From Mesostigma viride (Eukaryota; Streptophyta; Mesostigmatophyceae; Mesostigmatales; Mesostigmataceae), in assembly GCA_009746045.1 (NCBI GenBank), contig RPFO01000945.1:31057-95056 (forward strand): a stretch of DNA of 64,000 nt. The letters run 5' to 3'. Numbering within the stretch: position 1 is the stretch's first letter; each line of letters opens with the position of its first letter. This document shows, piece by piece, positions 35,804 through 44,684 of the stretch. A program made the translations under genes and the position numbers. Below the pieces are notes generated by a model. It searched no databases, was not told where the DNA came from, and saw only the letters and a list, made by a program, of their open reading frames with translations.

Positions 35804-36161
35804 CACATAGACCATGACGTGACAGAATGGTCGAAATCATCAAATCTATACTGTCACTCAATTTGTTCTAATACAATGCATGTTAAAATGTAGAAAGAAA
35901 CCTATCAGCCATTGAAATTGCGCCGGAAAGCAAGCGCAGTCATCAATTCCGTCGACCTGCCTTATCGCAGTTTTTTCCAGCAAGAACAGTGCCGACACAG
36001 GGTAAATCGCATCCCCGCGAGCTAAAAATTGATTTTTATCATCTTTAGGGCATGTTAAATCTATTTCCTGAGTTTGGACAGCTAACTCGTCCGCAAACGT
36101 AAACTGCATGCATGGGCGCGAGCCGCCATGGCTAGGTCGTGCATTTCCGGAACTCGCGTTT

Positions 36162-37295
36162 CCGGGTTTACAAATGGGTATTTTTATTAACCAATAGGAA
36201 TATCATTAGGTGAAGAGGTACCACGTATCGACCATCTGGTTACCCTCTGAGGGTAGTGTGATAGGTGAAAGGTTTAGAAAGGAGCATTGTGTGACCAGGG
36301 GAGCCAAGTGACGCGCGTAAGGTCACCGTGAGGAATGCAAGTAAACACCCTGTTGCGTCCCAGGAGAGCATGGAAGAGCTCCAAGGGGCTGGGCTTGTCA
36401 TTGTTGGGCCCGGGGTCCCACACCTTGTATTGTTCTTGCGCCAAGAGCCAAGCGCGACGCATTGCTGAGTTCCAGAGAAAGATAAACCGCCTCACCACGG
36501 CGGCTTTGGTGTATTCGTGCCGCACTTTGAAAACCGTCTCGTTCCGGATAGTCCAGATCGCGTATAGCATATTAGTTCGGAGCCATACCCAGGCTAGTTG
36601 ACTGTCGGATAGCTCCTCCCCGGGGGTCCCCGCCATACCGAATATGATACAACGCACAGATAGCGTTAGTGTGGAATGTGGTAGCGCGGTCCATGCGGAC
36701 CATACGTTAAACAACCATTGCCACACCCCGCTCACTTGGCAGTAGAGAAAGCGGTGCTCAATTGTTTTTGAAGGGAAGGTGCACAGGCATGTCGCATCGT
36801 GGTGAAACCGGCTGCTGAGGGTCGCGTTTACCCCGATGGCTCTGTGCAGTAAAAGATGTTGAATGTCGGTCGCTCTGCGGTCCACCAAAGGGTGATCGAC
36901 CGCCACGGTGATAAGTACTTGTTTAATCCAACTATATCCAGGCCATTGAAAGCCCCATCGTGGGCGGCCAGGGTGGAGCTTATGGTTCTCGTGCAATAAA
37001 ATGTCATAACCCCATTCTGCCGTGTACTCGTAAAGACATTTGCTGATCCTAGACATCCCCTTGGTCAGGGTCCAGCCAAATTCCACGGGGTCCAATGGTA
37101 AAGTATCCAATCTCGTATTGCCTACGTGTAACCAAGTGATGGCCTCCGCCGGGGTCGTGTGGTCCGGCTGGAACATGCAGGACCTTGATACTAACCACGG
37201 GACCATCCGGATACGGTGACATTGGTGGGCTGGAAGACAGACACATAATGTCGCCAACTGATTGAGGCAACCATTGTGGCCTGGAAGGGTGTCGG
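36162..37295 (-). mobile_element. Nested LINE family C insertion (5'-truncated)
   Basis: 1,134 bp flanked by an exact 15-bp duplication CCGGAACTCGCGTTT (36,147-36,161 and 37,296-37,310). Reads right to left and ends in an AT-rich 3' UTR. Confidence 0.88.
36274..37295 (-). CDS. C-terminal LINE ORF with zf-RVT-like domain
   Basis: One uninterrupted frame of about 340 codons inside the LINE family C insertion, ending WLPWSHNAPF and a stop at 36,274. It carries CLCTFPSKTIEHRFLYC, the CxC...H...C pattern of the zinc-binding domain at the C-terminus of many plant-type non-LTR retrotransposons, followed by VWQWLFNVW and AIWTIRNETVF. The reverse transcriptase itself is missing because the copy is 5'-truncated. 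The frame also continues a short way into flanking sequence, which is not part of the element. Confidence 0.75.
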
Positions 37296-37730
37296 CCGGA
37301 ACTCGCGTTTCACGTGGAAAAGTACCCTTACCACCTGTACTTTGACCGTACATTTAGCCGCTCATACCAAATCCAAAAAAATCCCAAAAATATGTCCAAG
37401 AAAGATCTTTTCACGTGGTATTTGAATAAATTTTTAGAGAATTGTTTTGACAAACAGTCTGACCGGGGCGAATTTTCTACGAAACCCAAAAACTCGGTCC
37501 TTTAGAGAGGACTGAGTTCAACTCAGTCCTCCCTAGAGGACCAGGGACAGACGACGAGCTAGGGCACCTGCACCACCCAGAGTCTCGGGAAACACCCAGC
37601 TCGGGAAACACCCAGAGTCTCGGGAAACATCCTTCTCGATCAGCAGAGAGTGACTCCCTGCATGGGCACTGCATAATGAAATAAAGCTAGGCATCATCTG
37701 GAGTGTGGCTCATCATAGGCACACATTAAT

Positions 37731-37805
37731 AAATTAATTAATTAAACTCGTGCTCCCGTTATCACCAATTGGTTTCTTGGGGAGTCACGGAGCACCGAAG
37801 TGCTT
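37731..37805 (-). mobile_element. LINE family A 3' tail fragment
   Basis: ATTA tail, GTGCTCCCGTT...GGGGAGTCACGGAGCAC hairpin with an 18-bp insertion (ATCACCAATTGGTTTCTT). Cut off at a TTAA by element 5. Confidence 0.7.
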
Positions 37806-39502
37806 TTAACCCCTAAATGGTCTGAGATCCTGCCGATAAATCGGCTGGATCTTCACAATTTTGCAAACCAGATGCCATCCAACCTACCCATATCCAATGG
37901 CTGTCCTTGGGGGCCAAGCATGTCCATGAGTTGCCCTTCGGGTTGGTATATCACAACCTCACATATATGCAGGGTAGGCCATATATAACTGCCGTCAAAG
38001 TCAGGGGGGTCATGACGCGCGTTTTCATTTTTGGTAGAATGTGCATTTTGAATTATGTTATAAGACCTAGGCACCTACCACTTCAGGGATGATAAAAAAT
38101 TAGTTCCTGAACAGTTTGAGCCATTGGGGTCATCATTTGGGTGGGTATACCAGCAGTTACACTCAGTACAGCCCATAGGGGTACCGTTGGTAAAAAGCAA
38201 CCAAGGGGGTAGGGGTGGGCATACTACCTACTAATATGGCCACCAACCATGCCAAACAATACATTTCCCTTCCACAATGATGGGGAAACATAACTGCATC
38301 ATCACACTGCCCTTACATGGCACCTATGTGCAGGTGCCACCTTGTCCATGCACGTAGGTAACGTGGTACGGATACCCTACGCAAGGCATGCATTCTAGGA
38401 GGCAGCCACCAACAAACTAGTGATGTTGAGCCTATTTCAGCCTGCCCTAGCAAGGATAAACTAGGCCTAAGCTGCTGTAGCTTGCCAGGTGATGGCCAGC
38501 ACACCTGGTGGCAGATGCTGTCAATGGGAAGCTTTTACTCACCAGTTACGTGCTTGATGATGCCACAGAGACCAGCCAACTGCCTCACACTCATGCAATA
38601 TGTGTATGGGAAATGTATAACAAACATATATGGAGGTATTCAAACCCATACAGCCTCTAAAACTTATCACCATCACCCTGTGGCAGGTCAACTGACTGAG
38701 GGAAGCATCTAAGAAGGGTGTTTTAGAAAGGGGCCAGGCCAGGGTCAAGAAAGAGCATGAATAATGAAAAATGAATGTGCTACACAAGCTAGAACGTATA
38801 TATAAACGTCAAACATCGATAGGAAAACGATGATTAAGCTTTACCAGGCATGGATGGCGTTACCTTGGCCCAGGCGGTGGCCGCAAAATGGCGCATTTCG
38901 GCACACCAAAGTTGTGCAGCATGGTCGCTGGATCCGGCGATTTCTGGCCACCCTTGCACGTTTACGACTACTATGTATCATAAAAAGTACAAAGAAACCA
39001 ATGTATCCTTTAAAATACGCCGGAAAGGTATTGCTGTCAACGTTTCTATCGTCCGGCCTGATCGCAGATATTTCCAGCAAGAACGCTGCCGACACCTATC
39101 AAATGGCATTCCCGCGAACCAAAAATTGGCCTGTATGATCTTTAGGACGTATAAAATCAATTTCCTAAGTTTGGACAGAAAATTCGAACGCAAACGTAAA
39201 TGCCATGCGTGGGCGCAAGCCGCCATGGCCAGGTCGTCGTTTTCCGGAATGCACGTTGTACGTGAAAAAGTACCCTGACCCCTTGTACTTTGACCGGCCA
39301 GAACACCTCTATAACTTTGTCAAAAGTATGCAAACCCTAGTACCATGCTGTGAAGAATTTTATAAACTTTCGATCTTCTCAGCTAAACTTTTCCTAATTC
39401 TCAATAGATTTCGCGGCATCTGGTCCCCCGAGAAGGGGCCGATGCATCGGCTGGAACTCGATTTTTGGCGGAAAATCGGCAGCAAGACCATTTAGGGGTT
39501 AA
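37806..39502. mobile_element. TTAA inverted-repeat element 5 (1.7 kb)
   Basis: TTAACCCCTAAATGGTCT at the left, its inverse at the right, with a further inverted TGCCGAT...ATCGGC inside each end. TTAA duplicated on both sides. Interior homologous to element 4. No transposase motif. Confidence 0.85.
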
Positions 39503-40560
39503 GATCCCTCACCGCCGGGTCAGGGGTCGATCTTCAGCAGCTCAGCAGAAAGGTGCACTATGGTCGGCACCGACCGCCGCGTCGTACCGCCGGCGAGCAC
39601 TAGGGCGCCGTCCAATTCCTTCAAAGTGAAGGGCTCAGACGACGTCGTTGGTGGCAAGGCAGCCCTCCTGCAAGGCGGGGACTTGGTAGTCCGCGGCCGA
39701 GCCGAGGAGGGGGGCGCCGCCGGCGGGGGTGGGTCCTGCATGCACAACCGAGACGGGCGCCCGTTTCGGGGTGAAGCGGCGGGGGGGGGCGCGAGCCTCG
39801 CCTGTCAAGGAAACATATTGTGGGCCAACCAGCGGTCAAGGCTGACCGGCGCCGTGCCGTCCCCCGTGTGCTCCACCGGGGTGCGCTGCCGCCGGCCGCC
39901 GGTCGAGGTGGTACCACATGTCCTTGCCTTGGTTGCGAGCTTGGCAGGCCTTGGCATCTGCGATGCACTGGGCCGCCTCTGCGTCCTGAGCGTGCTCGAT
40001 CGTTGGCCTCCACCGGCGAGGGCGGCCTTGAGCACCGGTTTCTGCAGCGGGTCCCGGTTACGCTTGAGGCGGTGCCGGGCGGCCAAGACCTTGGGGTCCT
40101 GGCGGTAGAGCGGGCCGGGGCGGCGGCGGGGCATGACCGGCAGGTGCCGGGCCGCCAGCAACGGGGCGCGGGCCGCAAAGCCCGCAAAAATGGCGGCGTT
40201 GGGAGCACCCTTGTCCAGCTCATAGACGTCCGCCCGGGCGTCCAAGGCCGTCAGGTACTCCAGTCGGCACCGGTTCCGCTATAGGTGCTCGGCGTCCGTC
40301 CAGTCCTCAGGATCTCCCCGGACCTGGCGTAGAGCAGACCAGTCAGGGCGGGCCACTGGGGCGCGGCGCTCGGGGACATGGAACCGGAGCCGGATGGAAC
40401 CTTGCGCGCACCAACCAGTGGTCATGCAGAGCACAACGTGGGCGTGTCGATCAAACTCGGGTGTCCAGAACTGAAGTGCACCTGGGCTGCCGTACCACCA
40501 CGTAGTCCAGGCAGGCCTGACGGCAGGCCTGACGGCCGCGAGACAACTATGCTGGGACTA
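39503..40560 (-). mobile_element. LINE fragment: endonuclease end and RT entry
   Basis: Minus strand, GC-rich, several frames. VLDTRV and ALHDHWLVRARFH resemble the end of an APE-type endonuclease (DH.LV motif). Further on come a basic linker and FTLKELDGALVLAGGTTRRS, equivalent to the FTSREVTEAVQRL RT entry of copy 3. Truncated at 39,502 by element 5. Which LINE family it belongs to is not certain. Confidence 0.6.
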
Positions 40561-40666
40561 AATAATGCTAATTCATGCTCAAGCTGGTATGGGGCCCATA
40601 ATAATGGGCGTACATGTACAGGAGAACTTTTGCGGATGACTGTAGGTGTAAGTTGGCGATGCCGTA

Positions 40667-40815
40667 GGATCCGGAGACGTCCGTCCTATAGTCAGCAAAA
40701 GTTGGTGCGAGAGGTCCCCAGTTCGATTCCGGTCGGATTCATTTGCAGATCGCGTTTTCCGCGGACCGGCATTGAACGCAAATGGCTTTCACCTTTGCGG
40801 CGTGCCAAATCAGAA
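40667..40815 (+). repeat. Dispersed tRNA-like repeat, copy 2
   Basis: 40,667-40,741 is 75 nt. Its first seven bases (GGATCCG) pair with CGGATTC near the end, followed by a discriminator-like A, and GTTCGATTCC matches a Pol III B box. D and anticodon arms do not fold well, so it is at best a degenerate tRNA or a SINE head. The shared repeat continues to CCAAATCAGAA at about 40,815. Confidence 0.5.
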
Positions 40816-41335
40816 TGTACAGGCCACGTTGGCTAGGCCTTACTATATTCTTGGCGACCCGTCTGACATGCCTCCTTTCACCTCTCGCGAGGTCACGGAG
40901 GCGGTCCAGCGCCTGCGTTATGACGCAGCCACCGGCTCTGACGAGATTCCTGCCGCAGTTGTAAAACTTGCAGCCGAATTCGAGGACACAGGTGTTATGC
41001 TGCTCTTCCGGGACATCTGCAACCGCCTTAATTCTGCTGTCGTCGCAACCACCTCCAGCGGGCCTGGCAACACAGTTTTCGCACGATGCTGTATACAAGA
41101 ACAAGGGGTCGCCTGCCGACCCCGGCAACTACAGAGGGGTGTGCATTCAAAGTGCCCCCCTCAAGCTTCTTATGCGGCTCATCCTGAACCGCCTGCGCAC
41201 GGCCCTGGTGGACGGTCACCTCAGCGAGACTCAGCACGGCTTCCGTTCAGGTCGCAACACAGTACAGGCGCTCTTCGCTACAGTCTCGCCGACTGGTGGA
41301 GGACTGACTGCAACGCCTTCAGCCTGGTGAGTCCC

Positions 41336-41929
41336 AGTTACGTTAAATAGTGCCGGAACCTTTTGCCGCCTGAGGCAAATCGGGCCGGAACACTATTTTG
41401 CCCGGAATAACCACTTCCGAGCACCCAAGTTAATTCGGCCTCAGGCGGCAAAAGGTTCCGGCACTATTTAACGTAACTAAAACCTGGCCTCGTGGAGGGG
41501 GGACGAAGAGCCCGAGACATCCGCCTAGGCCGCTGAGCACGCACCACTAAATGCGCCGGAGCTGCCTCAGTGAGGATTCGAACCCCTGACCTCCAAGGTG
41601 CACAGGTTTTAGTTACGTTAAATAGTGCCGGAACCTTTTGCCGCCTGAGGCAAATCGGGCCGGAACACTATTTTGCCCGGAATAACCACTTCCGAGCACC
41701 CAAGTTAATTCGGCCGAATTAACTTGGGTGCTCGGAAGTGGTTATTCCGGGCAAAATAGTGTTCCGGCCCGATTTGCCTCAGGCGGCAAAAGGTTCCGGC
41801 ACTATTTAACGTAACTAAAACCTCGGCCGAATTAACTTGGGTGCTCGGAAGTGGTTATTCCGGGCAAAATAGTGTTCCGGCCCGATTTGCCTCAGGCGGC
41901 AAAAGGTTCCGGCACTATTTAACGTAACT
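41336..41929. mobile_element. 594-bp palindromic insertion inside LINE copy 3
   Basis: Begins AGTTACGTTAAATAGTGCC and ends with the inverse. Flanked by a 5-bp duplication GTCCC (41,331-41,335 and 41,930-41,934); LINE copy 2 has the uninterrupted site. Contains a roughly 103-bp module in five positions: two forward, two inverted and one partial inverted. A unique 120-bp spacer (about 41,485-41,605) holds a B-box-like sequence. No coding potential. Confidence 0.88.
41604..41823. repeat. 220-bp perfect palindrome
   Basis: Left arm AGGTTTTAGTTACGTTAAAT..., right arm its exact inverse, centre GG|CC at 41,713/41,714 with no spacer. Could extrude as a cruciform or form a long RNA hairpin. Confidence 0.9.
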
Positions 41930-41934
41930 GTCCC

Positions 41935-42840
41935 CTTTGCACCTTGTGCTGGTGGACTTCAGCAAAGCCTTCGATTCGGTTTTCTGGCCTGCGCTTTGGG
42001 ACATCCTCGAGCTGTTCCGGATCCCCCGCCCCCTGATTGCTGTCATCCGCAACCTGTATGAAGGGTCCACCACTTCGGTGCGCACTTCTTACGGGACCAC
42101 GCCACCATGCCCTTTACAGAAGGGTGTGTGGCAGGGCTGCGTGCTGTCGCCCTACCTGTTCATTATTGTGGTCGAATACGTAATGATTCAGGCGCGCAAG
42201 CGATTTGCCCGCATCGTGGGTAGGGAACCAGGGGTGCAGGTTGCTAACAAATTCTGGCATGGCAGAGCGGACACGGAGATTCGGCTGGCAGACATCATCT
42301 ACGCAGACGACACCACCCTCTTCGAGGACACTGGGCATGCGCAGACATGGCTTGACTGCCTGGCTATCGAGGCTCGGGCAGTGGGGCTTGAGGTCAGCAA
42401 GATGACAGAGGCCCTGGCGGTTGGGCTCACCCCGGCACTCACCGCCACCCCTAGCTCTATCTCCTCGACGGCTCTCAAGTCCTGTATCGGGACCGTGTCA
42501 AGCTGCTGGGCAGCCTGCTCCCCACTAGCTGGCTGCGAGGTCGATGTGGACCATCGCATCTCCCTCGCCTGGCACGCTTTACGCCAGTACCGGGCCCTGT
42601 GGCGCAAGCCCCTGGGCAAGATCAAGAAACAGGATCGACCTGTTCAAGGTCCTCATCCTTCCTGTTCTCACGTATGGAGCCGAGACGTGGACCCTCACCG
42701 CCGACCTGGCCCGCAAGCTGGACGGCGCGGTCACCAACATGCTGCGTTCCATTTTCAGAGTAGGATATGCTGCTCATGTCCGCAATGAGGACCTGTACCA
42801 TGCAGGGCATGCCATATATCACCAGCACCATTAAGCAGCG
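41935..42840 (+). pseudogene. LINE family A reverse transcriptase, palm and thumb
   Basis: Open from LVLVDFSKAFDSVFWPALWD through LFRIPRPLIAVIRNLYEGST, KGVWQGCVLSPYLFIIV and YADD (42,300-42,311) to DHRISLAWHALRQYRALWRK. A 4-bp insertion after DLYH shifts the frame near 42,805. Catalytic Asp pair intact, but the upstream part is broken. Confidence 0.88.
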
Positions 42841-43279
42841 GCGCCTGCAGCTACTAGGGCACCTAGCTCGCACCAACCGGCAGGTAGACACCTCACGTGC
42901 CCCCCCCCGCAGGACTGCATGCGACCAGCTCAGCCTGGCCGGCACCTCCTGACGTGGGCCGGACCCCCTGATGTTAGACGCCGCAAGGCCCGCACCTTCA
43001 AAGAACAGCTAGTAGTAGATCGAGGACATGGGGGGCCTAGGCCTCTCCGTGATTTGGAAGAAGATGACGGACAAGGCCAAGTGGGCCCAGGTCATAGAGG
43101 ACAACGAGCCCCCCCCTGTGGGGAAGCGCCCGCGTGTGCAAACCCGTGGGAGGCACGCCAGACAGCTCCCCTAGGGCATCGTGAGGCTGTCTCGATAGGT
43201 GTTGTAGTTAGAATGCTGTTAGATATCTAGATGTCGTAGGTAGCTGATGTAGATAGATTAGACCGGTAGGACTGTTTGC

Positions 43280-43433
43280 ACCCACCCATCCATCCATCCA
43301 TCCATCCATCCATCCATCCATCCATCCATCCATCCATCCATCCATCCATCCATCCATCCATCCATCCATCCATCCATCCATCCATCCATCCATCCATCCA
43401 TCCATCCATCCATCCATCCATCCATCCATCCAT
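43280..43433. repeat. (CATC)n microsatellite in LINE 3' UTR
   Basis: About 37 CATC units. Copies 1 and 2 have only 2-4 units at the same place, so the expansion is specific to this copy. Confidence 0.95.
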
Positions 43434-43507
43434 CGGGGTTAATGCTCCGTGACTCCCCAACGGGAGCACGAGTCTACTTAATTAATTAATTAATTAATTA
43501 ATTAATT

Positions 43508-43635
43508 ACTATATTCTACACGGCGTGGACCATGCGTGTACCCATATCCATCCATCCGGCATCCATCCATCCATCAGGGTTAATGCTCCGTGACTCCCTT
43601 ACGGGAGCATGAGTTTAATTAATTAATTAATTCTA
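43508..43635 (+). mobile_element. Second LINE family A 3' end fragment
   Basis: CATCC repeats, GGTTAATGCTCCGTGACTCC, hairpin and ATTA tail repeated directly after copy 3. A 3'-only remnant or a tandem tail duplication. Confidence 0.75.
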
Positions 43636-44210
43636 CACTACTACTGCTATATGGTCCCCTTAGCGGGGGTGGCTGGAGGTGCTAGGGCAGCGGGGGTCGC
43701 TTGCCAGGGCTAGCTTAAGTGGCCGACGTAGATGGCTGCCCCCTTCCAGTACACCGGCTTCCCCGCCGCGGTCTGCCGCCGCCGCCGCCGCCGCGAAACC
43801 TAAGTAAGCTAATATTGAAAGCTAATCTAGAAAATCCTAACTACTCTACTCAGCAAAGTGCCCCTTCCTCCTTGGGGGTGGGGGGGGAAGGGGGGTGGGG
43901 GGGGGTGCGGGATTCATGTTATAGCATTCAATTCTTAAGTCGTTTGTATTATATTGTGCTCTGCGATCGACTCCCAAAAACGATTGCATGAAATTAATTA
44001 ATTTAAAGTGAGACAACTGTTCCCATGGACGCATGCCGGTCGTGTGAGGACTAGAGCAGCTGTCTTTATTTATTTTTTGGTACCCACTTGACGCAGTCTA
44101 CATGCATGCTTTGGTACCCCGCTACGTGTATTGCCCCATGCCCTCTGATTGGCATGCAGGCTACAGCTGCTAGATCTGTAGCCGTCCTTTTAATGTCCTT
44201 GTTATTCCAC
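43636..44210. other. Remnants and 3' flank of the NRAMP gene
   Basis: 43,795-43,885 matches the LINE family B C-terminus and 3' UTR in minus orientation (AATCCTAACTACTCTACTCA). A GGGGTGGGG tract lies at 43,875-43,910. At about 44,000-44,070 AGTGAGACAACTGTTCC and GAGCAGCTGTC form a weak inverted pair, also seen near 24,600. The NRAMP 3' UTR should lie in the last part. Confidence 0.5.
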
Positions 44211-44684
44211 CTACACCTCTGCAACAGGGACTACCTGGGAGAGCCAGTAGGCGCCGCCTCCCCCCAGCACCAGCACCACAAACACCACGCTCATGCACCA
44301 GGCACCGCGGCGCCAGTTCTCGGGCCGTAGCCCCGCTGCGCCCGCCCCATGCGCGTCGTCGTCCGCTTCCATCTTCATCTTATCGACGCCCTCGCTGGCG
44401 ACTGTGCACCTCTTGAAACACAAGTAGAGCGTGAGGCAAACATACACCGCCACACACGCCACCTGGATGAGCACGCGCGTCCCAGGTGTCATGTCCTGGT
44501 CGAGCTCCTCCACGTTGTGGACCATCGAGACGAGGTTGAGGGCGACGGCGATCGCCGAGGAGCCCCAGCAGAGGCCGGCGACGGTGCGGGAGAGCTTGAA
44601 GCGGCCCATCTTGGCCTCCGAGGTGAGGAACTTGGTCAGCGGGAGCACGGTGAAGGGGACGACGAAGTTGACGACGACTTGCGC
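44211..44684 (-). CDS. NRAMP terminal exon
   Basis: Acceptor CTTTGCAG. 157 codons and TAG. AQVVVNFVVPFTVLPLTKFL, three more hydrophobic helices and a charged loop (EGVDKMKMEADDDAHGAG) before the last helix. Confidence 0.95.
   Translation of the reverse strand, partial: AQVVVNFVVPFTVLPLTKFLTSEAKMGRFKLSRTVAGLCWGSSAIAVALNLVSMVHNVEELDQDMTPGTRVLIQVACVAVYVCLTLYLCFKRCTVASEGVDKMKMEADDDAHGAGAAGLRPENWRRGAWCMSVVFVVLVLGGGGAYWLSQVVPVAEV

Larger units (their letters stand above)
34524..37562. mobile_element. CTAG-ended inverted-repeat element 4 (3.0 kb, with two nested insertions)
   Basis: Ends CTAGCTCGTCGTCTGTCCC and its exact inverse. The interior is clearly homologous to element 5 (for example GCGTTACCTTGGCCCAGGCG near 35,607 and 38,856; TTCCAGCAAGAAC...GCCGACAC near 35,985 and 39,072). 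Removing the two nested LINE insertions leaves about 1.73 kb, the size of elements 3 and 5. No transposase motif. Confidence 0.75.
40816..43507 (+). mobile_element. LINE family A, copy 3 (longest)
   Basis: Contains RT entry (FTSREVTEAVQRLRYDAATG), fingers (GSPADPGNYRGVCIQSAPLK), an interruption at 41,336-41,929, then palm and thumb in a long open stretch, the C-terminal WAQVIEDNEPPPVGKRPR, a 3' UTR with a long CATC microsatellite, the hairpin and an ATTA tail. Frameshifts upstream of the insertion and after DLYH make it inactive. Confidence 0.88.

Noticed and set aside
43208-43469. Met-Asp-Gly-Trp repeat protein
   Set aside because: CATC microsatellite of the LINE 3' UTR read on the minus strand.
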